Part shown: positions 7,283 to 17,149 of the stretch, one piece after another
Numbering within the stretch: position 1 is the first letter of the stretch
Layout of the letters: each line of letters opens with the position of its first letter
NCBI GenBank assembly: GCA_021804785.1
Contig: JAJZGY010000001.1
Span: 62,001-126,000 of the forward strand
Direction: 5' to 3'
DNA length: 64,000 bases
Source of the DNA: Pseudomonadota bacterium
GTDB lineage: Bacteria > Pseudomonadota > Alphaproteobacteria > Micropepsales > Micropepsaceae
Notes under the pieces: generated by a model
Databases searched by the model: none
Seen by the model: only the letters and a program-made list of their open reading frames with translations
What the model was told of the DNA's origin: nothing
Position numbers and translations under genes: made by a program

Positions 7283-9892
7283 TCAATCCGCCGCAATAAG
7301 TGCCCGAAGTTCCGCGAACGGAGAATCGGCAGCGCGCTCAGCACCTGCTCGGCTTGAACCTGGACGCCCATGGCCGCGCTTGTCCGACTGTGACTTTGGC
7401 AATGCTTCGCGCCCGCGCGACCGTCGCCATACAGGCTCGCTTCCGGCAACTTCGACCCGCCGCCAGCCAAGACCATCGAGGACATCCTCGACTGCTCTTC
7501 GGTCACAGCCGAGCAATGAGGCAAGGCGTGGCATCGCCGCCTGTGCTGACTGTCCGCCGGCCGCAGCGTCTTCCAGCGTCTCTTCCAGCCGCTCGAGTAT
7601 ATCCAGGCGAATGATGCGGGCGCGGATACGTCGAAACCCGGCCGCGGCCAAAAAATCCTTCGGCAGTTCATCATCGTTTGCAAATGAGGTCACTCCGGCG
7701 GCCGGGGGACGGGGGATGGCGGTCAGTCCCCTCGAAACCGACCACAGCAAGGCCAGCAGGTGTGCACTGTCCGGGCGCAGAAGTCGCGGCACGAAGATGG
7801 CGTGACGCCCAAAGCTGATGCCGAATGGGCGCAGTGCGTGCGCGACCGCTCGCTCGTCTGCGTGCAATGAGGCCTGACTTCGATCCACGGCTCCTAGATG
7901 TTCGACGAGCAGATAGGCCAGTCCGCGTGCTGCAGCTGGAAGGGGGCGCGCCGCATTAGGTCGAGCCTCGCTTGCATCCCTGAGAGCAAATAGGACCGAC
8001 AGGTGATCATGGAGATAGCTTTCCAGCCACTGAACAAGCCTTAGGCTTAGGCGGTTGCGCGTTTCGGCACGCAGGTGTTCGTCGACCACCAGGGAAATTC
8101 GTGGCGCGAGTACCGAGGAACCCGCCTCGAGCTGACCAATAACCGCGCCCTCCCACCAGATGCGACCGTGTTCGCTCAAGCTCAGTGCGTTGTCGCCAGC
8201 ACCCAAGAGCGCCCGTTCGCGACGGGCAAATTCCCCCTCCAATGCTTTTAGAGCTGCCGCTCTCAGAGTACGCCCCTGAAACGAGCGCTCACGGTCACCG
8301 GGAACGAAGACAAAGCCTTCCAATTTGCCGACATTTTCTCCGTCGACCGTAACAGCGCCGGACTCGTCGACACTGAGATCGCAGTCATCGTCCTTAAGCG
8401 ATTTCATCAATATCGCCGTGCGTCGATCGATGAAGCGTTGTGTCAGGCGCTCATGCAGGGCATCCGAAAGCCGATCTTCTACCGATCGGGTCTGAGCTTG
8501 CCAGAATGGTGCGTCCTTGAGCCAGTTCGGGCGGTTTGCCGTATAGGTCCAGGTACGAATCGCAGCCAACCGTCCCGACAAGGTGGCAACATCGCCATCG
8601 ACCGTATCGAGCCGACCGATTTGGTTGGCAAACCAGTCTTCGGGCAAAACCCCCTCGGAACTCATGAGGTATCGGTAGATCTGCCCGACAAGGCGGACAT
8701 GATCCTCATCGGAAAGCCGTCGAAAATCGGGAAGCTGACAGGTCTCCCACAACAGGCGTACGGCAGCGGAGGAGTCTGCCATCGCACGGATGTCGGCATG
8801 ACTTGCAAGAATGCGTAGCGCTATCACATCCTGTGCCGCACGAGCTTTAATGAGACCACGCTGAGGCGCTGCAGCGTCCAGCGCGCTCAAAAGTCCGTCC
8901 AGGGAATGATATGGGAGACTGGAATTTCGCCACTGAAGCAGACGAACTGGGTCGTAGTGGTGATTTTCAATGCGCTTTATTAGCTCTGGTTCGAGCGTCT
9001 CCGCATCGGCAGTCATACCAAAAGTTCCATCATTCATATGACGACCGGCACGACCAGCTATCTGACCAATCTCATCGGCCCGAAGGGCGCGAAAGCCAAC
9101 GCCATCGAATTTACTTAATGACGAAAACGCGACATGGTCGATTTCCATATTTAGACCCATGCCAATCGCATCGGTCGCCACTAGAAAATCGACCTCTCCA
9201 CTTTGATAGAGCCCAACTTGGGCATTACGTGTGCGCGGAGAAAGCGCGCCCAGAACCACTGCAGCACCGCCGCGTTGGCGACGGATGAGTTCGGCGATTC
9301 CGTATACCTCTTCGACAGAGAATGCGATTACAGCCGAACGCCGGGGCAGTCGCGTGAGTTTTTTGCTGCCCGAAAAGGCAAGGTCAGAAAACCGCGGGCG
9401 AGTTATGAACTGGGCGTGCGGAATGAAGCGCTGGATCACTCCACGCATGGTCTCTGCACCAAGCAGAATGGTTTCTTCTCGTCCCCGCGCGAAGAGGAGG
9501 CGGTCGGTGAAAATGTGGCCGCGTTCGAGGTCAGCACAGAGCTGGATCTCATCGATCACGAGACAGGCAACATCGAGGTCCAGCGGCATCGCTTCGACGG
9601 TGCATACAAAATACTGCGCGGAACCAGGAACGATTTTTTCTTCCCCCGTGACGAGGGCTACGGTCTGCGCGCCTTTAAGCTGGACGATGCGCTCGTAGAC
9701 CTCGCGGGCCAAAAGTCTCAATGGCAGACCAATGATTCCCGAGCGGTGCGCCGTCATCCGCTCAATGGCAAAATGGGTCTTCCCGGTGTTTGTGGGACCC
9801 AGCACAGCGGTTACCCGCCCGCCGCCCTGCATGGGCGCTGTCCAGTTGGGAGGATGTGGGCTCACCCTGGGCCGTGGCTGGTGCTGCATCAT
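7283..9892 (-). CDS. SUV3-like superfamily 2 RNA helicase
   Basis: ATP-dependent RNA helicase related to mitochondrial SUV3, common in alphaproteobacteria beside an S4 gene. Motifs in order: Walker A GPTNTGKTH, motif Ia LPLRLLAREVY, Walker B VIDEIQ (a DEIQ variant), then motifs V/VI ATDAIGMGLNMEID and QIAGRAGRH. A long C-terminal portion follows, ending in a basic, low-complexity tail. It is likely involved in RNA turnover. The ORF is open to 10024, but the first 44 residues are basic and unlike the family; I use the ATG at 9892 (MMQHQ), and the ATG at 9832 just ahead of RVTAVLGPT is another option. No strong ribosome-binding site decides it. Confidence 0.85.
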   Translation of the reverse strand: MMQHQPRPRVSPHPPNWTAPMQGGGRVTAVLGPTNTGKTHFAIERMTAHRSGIIGLPLRLLAREVYERIVQLKGAQTVALVTGEEKIVPGSAQYFVCTVEAMPLDLDVACLVIDEIQLCADLERGHIFTDRLLFARGREETILLGAETMRGVIQRFIPHAQFITRPRFSDLAFSGSKKLTRLPRRSAVIAFSVEEVYGIAELIRRQRGGAAVVLGALSPRTRNAQVGLYQSGEVDFLVATDAIGMGLNMEIDHVAFSSLSKFDGVGFRALRADEIGQIAGRAGRHMNDGTFGMTADAETLEPELIKRIENHHYDPVRLLQWRNSSLPYHSLDGLLSALDAAAPQRGLIKARAAQDVIALRILASHADIRAMADSSAAVRLLWETCQLPDFRRLSDEDHVRLVGQIYRYLMSSEGVLPEDWFANQIGRLDTVDGDVATLSGRLAAIRTWTYTANRPNWLKDAPFWQAQTRSVEDRLSDALHERLTQRFIDRRTAILMKSLKDDDCDLSVDESGAVTVDGENVGKLEGFVFVPGDRERSFQGRTLRAAALKALEGEFARRERALLGAGDNALSLSEHGRIWWEGAVIGQLEAGSSVLAPRISLVVDEHLRAETRNRLSLRLVQWLESYLHDHLSVLFALRDASEARPNAARPLPAAARGLAYLLVEHLGAVDRSQASLHADERAVAHALRPFGISFGRHAIFVPRLLRPDSAHLLALLWSVSRGLTAIPRPPAAGVTSFANDDELPKDFLAAAGFRRIRARIIRLDILERLEETLEDAAAGGQSAQAAMPRLASLLGCDRRAVEDVLDGLGWRRVEVAGSEPVWRRSRGREALPKSQSDKRGHGRPGSSRAGAERAADSPFAELRALIAAD

Positions 9893-10301
9893 GGGCGCTT
9901 TTACGAGGAGCCAAGGACGTCGACAAGGCCGAGCCTTGAGCCCATACCGCAAAGCCAAACGGTTGCTAAGCCGTTGTTCTACATATGAAAGAATGGAGTT
10001 GCCCTGTGGATGGCATGCACGCAACTGAGAACAGTGACCGAACGAATCGTGTTCGAATCACTAACCCTGTTCGATTCGGTCTTTGTTCTCATACTAGCAG
10101 TGTAAAGTCAACGATTCGTTTTTCCATATGTAGGGGGCGCCACACAGACTGGCGGTAGAGGACGTGGAGTTGTGGATATCCGCCCCAGGCGCAGGACTGT
10201 CCACATTTGCGGGGCTGAGCGGTGGCTTGGTACCAAATCTGCAGTTTGACGATGATTTCGCAACTGCGATACTGGCCCATCAGAACTGGCCTGGAGGGCC
10301 C
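9893..10301. promoter_or_regulatory. Divergent intergenic region, helicase/methylmalonyl-CoA mutase
   Basis: Divergent spacer holding promoters for both genes. Around 10040-10080 a short motif is repeated as TTCGAATC and TTCGATTC, with a third related copy ACGATTCG at about 10110; this may be a binding site, but the repeats are imperfect. ORFs here (plus to 10028, minus 10089-10661) show no recognisable protein. I see no RNA gene. Confidence 0.35.
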
Positions 10302-12449
10302 ATGAGTACCAATGACGTGAAGCTGCCTCACGAATGGGCGGCGCTGGCGTGCAAAGAGTTGAAGACCGACAAGGTCGATAGCCTCAACTGGACGACGCCC
10401 GAGGGATTCGTCGTCAAGCCGCTTTACACCGCCGCTGATCTCGAAGGTCTGAACGCCGACACCCTGCCAGGAATGGCGCCCTTCACCCGCGGCGTCCGTG
10501 CCACCATGTATTCTGGCCGTCCGTGGACCATCCGCCAGTACGCGGGTTTCTCCACCGCCGAAGAAAGCAACGCATTTTACCGAGCTAATCTGGCAGCCGG
10601 ACAGATGGGACTGTCGGTGGCTTTCGACCTGGCCACCCATCGCGGCTACGACAGTGACCATCCACGAGTTGCCGGAGATGTGGGTAAGGCCGGTGTCGCC
10701 ATCGACTCCGTCGAAGACATGAAAGTTCTGTTCAGGGGGATACCTCTCGACAAAATGAGCGTGTCGATGACCATGAACGGGGCAGTTATACCAATCATGG
10801 CCAATTTCATCGTCGCGGCAGAAGAGCAGGGGGTCAGTGCGGAGAAACTATCCGGTACCATTCAAAACGACATTCTTAAAGAATTTATGGTGCGAAATAC
10901 CTACATTTACCCGCCCGCACCGTCTATGCGAATCATTGCCGATATCATTGAATTTACGGCAAAGAAGATGCCCAAATTCAATTCGATCTCGATTTCCGGC
11001 TATCACATGCACGAAGCCGGAGCGACCGCTGTACAGGAACTCGCGTACACCTTAGCGGATGGCATGGAGTATGTACGTGCTGCGATGAAAAAAGGTCTAG
11101 CGGTGGATGATTTTGCACCACGGCTATCCTTTTTCTTCGGCATCGGCATGAATTTCTTTATGGAAATTGCCAAGTTGCGTGCAGCCCGCACGTTGTGGGC
11201 GCAAATCATGAGTGATTTCGGAACACATGCGCCCAACTCTCTGATGCTCCGCACGCATTGCCAGACTAGCGGTGTCTCACTGACCGAGCAGGACCCCTAT
11301 AATAATATTGTACGCACCGCGTTCGAAGCCCTTTCAGCAGTGCTCGGTGGCACTCAATCCCTGCATACCAATTCCTTTGATGAAGCGATCGCTCTGCCTA
11401 CGGATTTTTCCGCCCGCATCGCGCGCAACACCCAACTGATCCTCCAGCACGAGAGCCAGGTGACACGCGTTATTGATCCCTTGGCAGGGTCTTATTATCT
11501 CGAGTCGCTTACCGCATCGCTTGCCAGAGAGGCACGCGGAATCATCGATGAGGTTGAAGCGATGGGGGGAATGACCCGCGCTGTCGAAGCCGGCATTCCA
11601 AAACTACGGATCGAGGAAGCTGCGGCCAAACGTCAAGCGCGCGTTGACCGCGGTGAAGACGTTATCGTCGGCGTTAATCGGTTCAAGCTAAAAGATGAGC
11701 CACCCGTAGACGTGCGCGATATCGACAATGCGGCAGTTCGCGAGGCGCAGATTGGCCGCCTCAAGAAGATCCGTGGCGAACGGGATCAAAGCCAGTGTGA
11801 TGCAGCGCTTGCGGCGCTCAGCAATGGTGCCAGCGGCGACGCCAACCTACTGGCGTTGGCAGTGGAGGCGGCACGGGCCCGTGCCACAGTGGGAGAGATC
11901 TCTGCTGCGATGGAAAAAGTTTTTGGCCGTCATCGTGCGGAAATTCGATCCATAGCTGGTGTCTATGGCAAGGCCTATGAAGGCGATGCTGATTTCACCT
12001 CTGTTCAACGCGAAGTCGAACGGTTCGAGGCCGATGCTGGACGGCGCCCGCGCATTCTTGTTGCCAAGATGGGCCAGGATGGCCATGACCGCGGTGCCAA
12101 AGTTATTGCAACCGCATTCGCCGATTTAGGCTTTGACGTCGACATTGGCCCCTTGTTTCAAACCCCGGAGGAGGTCGCTAAGGACGCCATAGAGGCTGAC
12201 GTACACGTCGTCGGCATCTCAAGTCAGGCTGCGGGCCACAAGACGCTGGTACCGCAGCTGATTGATGCCCTCGAGCGCCAAGGTGGTGACGATATCCTAG
12301 TGATCGTGGGCGGCGTGATACCACCACAGGATTATGCATTTCTGCAGCAGATAGGCGTAGCAGCGATTTTTGGACCAGGTACCAATATTGTCGAAGCAGC
12401 AGACAAGGTTTTGCGCCTCATACGTAGCCGCGCTAAAATCGCAGCTTGA
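10302..12449 (+). CDS. scpA: Methylmalonyl-CoA mutase (single-chain, B12-dependent)
   Basis: Interconverts methylmalonyl-CoA and succinyl-CoA using adenosylcobalamin, the last step of propionyl-CoA assimilation. At 715 residues it is the full-length catalytic chain: TIM-barrel domain with the substrate-binding stretch [13 protein letters not shown] and [11 protein letters not shown], and a C-terminal cobalamin-binding domain with the His ligand in [16 protein letters not shown], plus the later [13 protein letters not shown] and GGVIPPQD. The ORF opens at 10164; GGAGG directly before the ATG at 10302 (MSTNDVKLP) fixes the start. Its GTPase partner meaB lies 5 kb downstream on the other strand. 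No methylmalonyl-CoA epimerase or propionyl-CoA carboxylase is in the window. Confidence 0.97.
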   Translation: MSTNDVKLPHEWAALACKELKTDKVDSLNWTTPEGFVVKPLYTAADLEGLNADTLPGMAPFTRGVRATMYSGRPWTIRQYAGFSTAEESNAFYRANLAAGQMGLSVAFDLATHRGYDSDHPRVAGDVGKAGVAIDSVEDMKVLFRGIPLDKMSVSMTMNGAVIPIMANFIVAAEEQGVSAEKLSGTIQNDILKEFMVRNTYIYPPAPSMRIIADIIEFTAKKMPKFNSISISGYHMHEAGATAVQELAYTLADGMEYVRAAMKKGLAVDDFAPRLSFFFGIGMNFFMEIAKLRAARTLWAQIMSDFGTHAPNSLMLRTHCQTSGVSLTEQDPYNNIVRTAFEALSAVLGGTQSLHTNSFDEAIALPTDFSARIARNTQLILQHESQVTRVIDPLAGSYYLESLTASLAREARGIIDEVEAMGGMTRAVEAGIPKLRIEEAAAKRQARVDRGEDVIVGVNRFKLKDEPPVDVRDIDNAAVREAQIGRLKKIRGERDQSQCDAALAALSNGASGDANLLALAVEAARARATVGEISAAMEKVFGRHRAEIRSIAGVYGKAYEGDADFTSVQREVERFEADAGRRPRILVAKMGQDGHDRGAKVIATAFADLGFDVDIGPLFQTPEEVAKDAIEADVHVVGISSQAAGHKTLVPQLIDALERQGGDDILVIVGGVIPPQDYAFLQQIGVAAIFGPGTNIVEAADKVLRLIRSRAKIAA

Positions 12450-12459
12450 TTATGAGCCT

Positions 12460-12930
12460 CTAAGGCGGCTCACCTGGGTGCATCCGGTCAGCATCAATCT
12501 CACGCGCCCGGGCTTCGAAGGCATCGCTCATGCGTGTCAGAACATGGGTGAATGCCTGACCAGCGATCACGCCAAGCAGGCGGTTCTTGAATTCAAACTC
12601 GATGGCAAAGTTTACCTGACAACGCTCACCATCCGGTACAAACGCCCAGTCGTTACGCAGATAACGGAAAACGCCCTCGGTTTGTGAAACAACAATAGTC
12701 CTGGCGACTGGATCGAGCACAATCCGGCTCGTGTAGCGTTCACGAAATGCTTTAAACCCGACGATCATCTCGGCCCTGATGATCTCACGCGGATCCTCGT
12801 ATTGGCGTGAAAGAACGCGCAGGCCGATGCACCAAGGCAGAAATTGCGGATATCGCTCGACATCCGCAACGACCGCATACATGAGGTCGGCTGAGTATGG
12901 AACGGTTCGCGTTTCGTTGTGTGCAGTCAC
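12460..12930 (-). CDS. COQ10/RatA-type START-domain protein (ubiquinone-binding)
   Basis: 156-residue polyketide cyclase/START protein. The family includes mitochondrial COQ10, a ubiquinone chaperone, and E. coli RatA. Conserved start of the fold: ETRTVPYSADLMYAVVADVERYPQFLPWC; later GERCQVNFAIEFEFKNRLLG and ARARE. The ORF opens at 12996 inside lipA; the GTG at 12930 gives the canonical N-terminus and lies ten bases past the lipA stop, so I choose it. Coupling to lipA suggests co-transcription. In alphaproteobacteria a COQ10-like quinone role is more likely than a toxin role, which is inference. Confidence 0.87.
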   Translation of the reverse strand: MTAHNETRTVPYSADLMYAVVADVERYPQFLPWCIGLRVLSRQYEDPREIIRAEMIVGFKAFRERYTSRIVLDPVARTIVVSQTEGVFRYLRNDWAFVPDGERCQVNFAIEFEFKNRLLGVIAGQAFTHVLTRMSDAFEARAREIDADRMHPGEPP

Positions 12931-12940
12931 GTGCAGGCTA

Positions 12941-13900
12941 TCAGTTCTGACGCGCGGCCTGGGCGGCTCGCAAGCGCGCAAAGTCCGCATCTGCATGGTA
13001 CGAAGATCGCGTCAGCGGGCTTGCAGAAACCATCAGAAATCCCTTGGCACGTGCGATAGCTTCTAACCCCTGAAATTCTTCCGGTGTCCAGTAGCGTTCA
13101 AGCGATGCATGGCGCCTGGTTGGCTGCAGGTATTGGCCGATCGTCAAGAAGTCGACACCCGCGGTACGCAGATCGTCCATGACCTGCATGATCTCATCAC
13201 GGCTCTCACCTAGCCCAACCATAAGTCCTGATTTGGTGAACACCTTGGGGGTGAGTTCCTTGGCTCGTTCCAGAAGGCGAAGGCTTGCAAAATAGCGCGC
13301 CCCGGGACGCACCTTGAGATACAATCGGGGCACGGTTTCCAGATTGTGGTTAAAGACATCCGGGGGCGTTTGCATAAGGCGCTCGATGGCCCCCATCTTC
13401 CGCAAAAAGTCCGGGGTCAATACCTCGATGGTGGTCCCTGGACTAGCCTCGCGGATTGCCAGAATCGTAGCGGAAAAGTGTCCCGCTCCGCCGTCAGCCA
13501 GATCATCTCGGTCCACAGACGTGACCACCACGTGTTTCAGCCCAAGCTCCGCCACTGCTTTGGCAACGTTTGCTGGTTCCAGGGCATCAAGTGCCTGAGG
13601 CAGCCCGGTCTTTACGTTGCAGAAGGCACAGGCCCGGGTACAGGTGTCCCCCATGATCATCATCGTGGCGTGATGCTGGCTCCAGCACTCACCGATATTG
13701 GGGCATCCTGCCTCCTCGCATACCGTGTGAAGGTTGTTGGTGCGCACAATTGCCTTGGTTTCACCGTAGACGGGGCTACCAGGCGCCTTTACGCGGATCC
13801 AGTCGGGTTTGCGCAACACCGCGCTTTCGGGCCGGTGAGCCTTTTCCGGGTGACGGAGGGTGCGCCGCTCGGCGGCGGCCTGATCGAATACGGTAGTCAT
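12941..13900 (-). CDS. lipA: Lipoyl synthase
   Basis: Radical-SAM enzyme inserting two sulfurs into octanoyl groups on lipoyl domains of 2-oxoacid dehydrogenases and GcvH. 319 residues, the normal length. The auxiliary cluster cysteines are in [13 protein letters not shown], the radical-SAM CxxxCxxC is in [13 protein letters not shown], and the C-terminal RSSYHAD carries the conserved Ser ligand. The substrate comes from LipB, not in the window. It heads a two-gene unit with the COQ10-type gene. Its role is not specific to neighbours. Confidence 0.98.
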   Translation of the reverse strand: MTTVFDQAAAERRTLRHPEKAHRPESAVLRKPDWIRVKAPGSPVYGETKAIVRTNNLHTVCEEAGCPNIGECWSQHHATMMIMGDTCTRACAFCNVKTGLPQALDALEPANVAKAVAELGLKHVVVTSVDRDDLADGGAGHFSATILAIREASPGTTIEVLTPDFLRKMGAIERLMQTPPDVFNHNLETVPRLYLKVRPGARYFASLRLLERAKELTPKVFTKSGLMVGLGESRDEIMQVMDDLRTAGVDFLTIGQYLQPTRRHASLERYWTPEEFQGLEAIARAKGFLMVSASPLTRSSYHADADFARLRAAQAARQN

Positions 13901-14026
13901 GACCCTACATAGAGCGACGGAACAAGAAAATCACCTGCCTGTCAGACCTAACAGGGCATTTTGTCCGGCCAGGGGCTAGGCTAACCTGTCGCAGAGTCGG
14001 CCGTGGGATATGCCAAAGGAGCAACC

Positions 14027-15622
14027 TTGACTGTCGCCAGTGTCGCTGCAGCCTCCGGCGAGGAGGCATTCGGGTTTGACCGCAACCGGGTCGAAAGGCC
14101 GGTTTTTCATGCCCTTATGGAGGCGCGAGCGAGGTTCGGCGGGCAGCGGCCGATCCTCGTGGACGGCGATGAACGAGTACTCGTCTACGACGAAGTCGTG
14201 CGGGCGGCCTTGGCTCTTGGTCACGCATTGCGCCGAGGTAGCCTCCCGGGTGAGGCGGTAGGGGTCATGCTTCCCACCAGTGCCGCATCCATAATCGCCT
14301 TTTTCGCTCTTTCAGCCTATGGCCGCGTACCCGCTATGCTGAATTTTACGGCGGGGATTAACGGCGTAATTTCGGCGACGCGAATTGCCAAGGTGCGACG
14401 TGTGATCACCGCGCGTCGCTTCATTGAATTGGGAAAGCTCGACGATTTCATCCCCGCACTCAGTAAAGAGGTTGAAGTTGTTTATCTTGAGGATGTCCGC
14501 GAACAACTGAACCTTGCCAACAAGGGTGCAGCGGCAATTGGCCAATTTGCCCCTGCGCTGATCGCAGCGCGCCCGGACCACGACAAACCTGCGGTTCTGC
14601 TCTTTACCTCAGGAACAGAGGGAGAGCCTAAAGGTGTTGCACTCAGTCATCGCAATCTATTGAGCAATGTTGAACAAGTCCGGCTTCATATTGCTCTCTA
14701 TGAGAACGACATTTTGTTCAATCCTCTGCCGACATTCCATTGCTTTGGGCTCACGGTCGGAGCCCTGATGCCAATGATGTTGGGTATCAAGGTTGTGTGT
14801 CATCCCACACCGCTGCAACCCAAGGAGATTGTTCGGCGCGTTCGAGCCTGTGGAGCAACCATTTTGCTTTCAACAGATACTTTTATTTCACAATATGGCC
14901 GCGCAGGTGAAGCGGGGGATCTTAATTCATTGCGTCTGGCCGTTTGCGGGGCCGAACGACTACGCGATGAAACGCGCGCATTGTTGCGCAAGAAATACGC
15001 TATTGAGCTACTTGAGGGCTACGGGGTTACAGAGGCTTCACCGGTTATTGCCGCCAATCAACCGGGCGCTAACCGCTCTGGTACCGTGGGCCGCCTTATG
15101 CATGGAATGCAATACCGTCTTGAGCCGGTCGAAGGTATTCCTAACGCGGGGCGGCTCTTTGTACGTGGCCCCAATGTCATGCTTGGCTACATATCTGGAC
15201 AAAACCCTGGTGTCATCATGCCACCCAAAGATGGCTGGCACGATACGGGAGACGTCGTCAGTATTGACGAAGAGGGATTTATTGCCATTCGTGGAAGGCT
15301 CAAGCGCTTCGCGAAGGTCGGTGGTGAGGTCGTATCCCTCGCTGCAGTCGAAAGCTGTGCCTATGCGCTATGGCCTGATCATAACCATGCGGCGATCGCC
15401 ATAGCAGATGCCCGCAAAGGTGAACAAATCATTCTGGTGACCACAAATCCTCAGGCTGAACGTTCGGATCTGCTTGGATGGGCCCACAATCATGGGGTGC
15501 CTGAGCTCAGTGTCCCGAGACGTGTGGTTGTCACGGATGAGATTCCCGTGCTCGGTACTGGCAAGACAGACTACAGCAAAGTGCAAAAGTTCGTTGCCGC
15601 GCTTCCAGCCCCATGCGGTTGA
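14027..15622 (+). CDS. AMP-forming acyl-CoA/acyl-ACP synthetase (Aas-like)
   Basis: Adenylate-forming enzyme of 531 residues that activates a carboxylic acid, probably a fatty acid. Signature motifs: P-loop-like LLFTSGTEGEPKGVALSHRN (A3), the GYGVTEASPV A5 region, and DGWHDTGDVVSIDEEGF (A7), then KRFAKVGGEVVSL (A8) and the catalytic Lys in GTGKTDYSKV (A10). The A8 form and overall similarity suggest the acyl-ACP synthetase half of Aas without its acyltransferase domain. The ORF opens at 14003 (GTG), but AAGGAG lies six bases before an in-frame TTG at 14027, which I prefer. Acyl-CoA versus acyl-ACP cannot be settled from sequence. Confidence 0.85.
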   Translation: MTVASVAAASGEEAFGFDRNRVERPVFHALMEARARFGGQRPILVDGDERVLVYDEVVRAALALGHALRRGSLPGEAVGVMLPTSAASIIAFFALSAYGRVPAMLNFTAGINGVISATRIAKVRRVITARRFIELGKLDDFIPALSKEVEVVYLEDVREQLNLANKGAAAIGQFAPALIAARPDHDKPAVLLFTSGTEGEPKGVALSHRNLLSNVEQVRLHIALYENDILFNPLPTFHCFGLTVGALMPMMLGIKVVCHPTPLQPKEIVRRVRACGATILLSTDTFISQYGRAGEAGDLNSLRLAVCGAERLRDETRALLRKKYAIELLEGYGVTEASPVIAANQPGANRSGTVGRLMHGMQYRLEPVEGIPNAGRLFVRGPNVMLGYISGQNPGVIMPPKDGWHDTGDVVSIDEEGFIAIRGRLKRFAKVGGEVVSLAAVESCAYALWPDHNHAAIAIADARKGEQIILVTTNPQAERSDLLGWAHNHGVPELSVPRRVVVTDEIPVLGTGKTDYSKVQKFVAALPAPCG

Positions 15623-15928
15623 GCATTGGGGAGCTTCCATCGACCGGCGAATCACAAGACATCCGAGCTGCACACATTATCTGATGCGATCAAGTCATTA
15701 TCGCTAAACCGTGCGCCCATGCTTCCACTTCAGAATAATGTAATCATAGAAAACATCGAAATCCGGATGGCGACCGGTGTGGCCACCGGGGTGATTAACC
15801 TGACAGGGAACATTTCGGTCTATGACTCCTGCAGAAATCATTTCGCCATGCAGCACGAATAGCCTAGCCTGAATCGAACGTCATATTCCGCCGGCACGCC
15901 GCACACTTCTAACAAACCAGGAACATCG
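15623..15928. other. Intergenic region before phaZ
   Basis: About 300 bases with no convincing gene. A 78-codon plus-strand ORF (15626-15862) looks random. A short hairpin, CCGGTG-TGGC-CACCGG near 15774-15789, lacks a T-run and is not a clear terminator. AGGAA sits five bases ahead of the phaZ ATG. Confidence 0.4.
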
Positions 15929-17146
15929 ATGCTGTATGCAACCTATCAAAGCTCCAACGATCTGCTCACCCCTTGGCGCAGGGCCGCCGAACTTCTCGAG
16001 CATAGTATTCGGGGGTCTGCACCGTTTTGGTGGATGGAGCACGGGCTGCGGAGCGTAGGAGCAGCTGCGGAATTGCTCAGCAGATACCGGCTCCGGCATG
16101 ACCGCCCAGAGTTTGGCATCAGCCAGATTGCGGCTGGCGGGCGCACTCTGCGGGTAGAGGAAGAAGTGGTTCAGTCAGGTGACTTTTCCCAATTGCTGCA
16201 TTTTCATAAGGAGACAGACGCAGCCCAACCACGCGTATTACTGATTGCGCCCTGGGCGGGTCATTTTTCTACTTTGCTGCGGGACACTGCGACAACGCTG
16301 CTTGCGGATCATGATGTGTACCTCACGGATTGGCGAAATGCTCGCGATGTTCCGCGCTCGGCTGGATCCTTCGGCCTTGATGACTACATCGCCCAGCTGA
16401 TCACCTACCTCGCATATTTGGGCCCGGACACACATGTGGTTGCGGTATGCCAACCCTGTCCTGCAGCTCTGGCGGCGGTCGCGGCGATGGCTGCCGCAGA
16501 TCATCCTGGCCAGCCGCGCAGCATGACCCTGATGGCGGGACCAATCGATACACGTGTTAATCCAACCGTAGTCAACGAACTCGCGACATCCCACCCGATC
16601 TCTTGGTTTGAGCGTAATCTGATTTCAACTGTGCCATATCGCTATCCCGGTGCAACAAGGCGGGTTTATCCTGGTTTCATGCAGGTCGGGGCATTTATGT
16701 CGATGAATCCGCTGCGTCACTGGCAAGCCCATATGGACCTCTTCGCGCAGGCATCCCGAGGTAATGCCGGGAGTGCCAAGTCGATACGGGAATTTTACGA
16801 CGAATATTTATCGGTTCTTGATTTGCCAGCGGAATTTTATCTGGAAACCGTGGAGCGTGTGTTTCAGGATTTCCAGCTGCCGCGAGGGCATTTCATCTGG
16901 AAAGGTGATCGAATTGAACCGGCCGCAATTAGAAACACGGCACTACTCACCGTTGAGGGCGGACGTGACGATATCTGTGGTGTAGGACAGACCAGCGCTG
17001 CACACGCACTGTGCACGTCAGTGCCAGCCACACGCAAGCAACACTATTTTCAGCCAGAGGCTGGTCATTACGGCGTATTTTCGGGTCGCCGCTGGCAGCA
17101 AGACATATACCCGACGATTAGGCACTTCATCGCCCGCAACGCATAA
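15929..17146 (+). CDS. phaZ: Intracellular polyhydroxyalkanoate depolymerase
   Basis: 405-residue alpha/beta-hydrolase of the intracellular PhaZ family, which mobilises stored poly-3-hydroxybutyrate. Recognisable pieces: N-terminal MLYATYQSSNDLLTPWR, WAGHFSTLLRD, the conserved TDWRNARDVP, and the nucleophile elbow VVAVCQPCPAAL, where the family uses Cys instead of a lipase-box Ser. The acid and base would be the Asp in VEGGRDDICG and the His in EAGHYGVFSGRRW. It implies the cell stores PHA; no synthase is in the window. It converges on meaB with three bases between stops. Confidence 0.93.
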   Translation: MLYATYQSSNDLLTPWRRAAELLEHSIRGSAPFWWMEHGLRSVGAAAELLSRYRLRHDRPEFGISQIAAGGRTLRVEEEVVQSGDFSQLLHFHKETDAAQPRVLLIAPWAGHFSTLLRDTATTLLADHDVYLTDWRNARDVPRSAGSFGLDDYIAQLITYLAYLGPDTHVVAVCQPCPAALAAVAAMAAADHPGQPRSMTLMAGPIDTRVNPTVVNELATSHPISWFERNLISTVPYRYPGATRRVYPGFMQVGAFMSMNPLRHWQAHMDLFAQASRGNAGSAKSIREFYDEYLSVLDLPAEFYLETVERVFQDFQLPRGHFIWKGDRIEPAAIRNTALLTVEGGRDDICGVGQTSAAHALCTSVPATRKQHYFQPEAGHYGVFSGRRWQQDIYPTIRHFIARNA

Positions 17147-17149
17147 TTT

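Noticed and set aside
9203-9988. 261-residue plus-strand ORF
   Set aside because: Complementary to the helicase gene, whose frame is continuous and has clear motifs.
10089-10661. 190-residue minus-strand ORF
   Set aside because: Antisense to the mutase start and its leader; no family resemblance.
15626-15862. 78-residue ORF between the acyl-activating enzyme and phaZ
   Set aside because: No ribosome-binding site and no recognisable protein.
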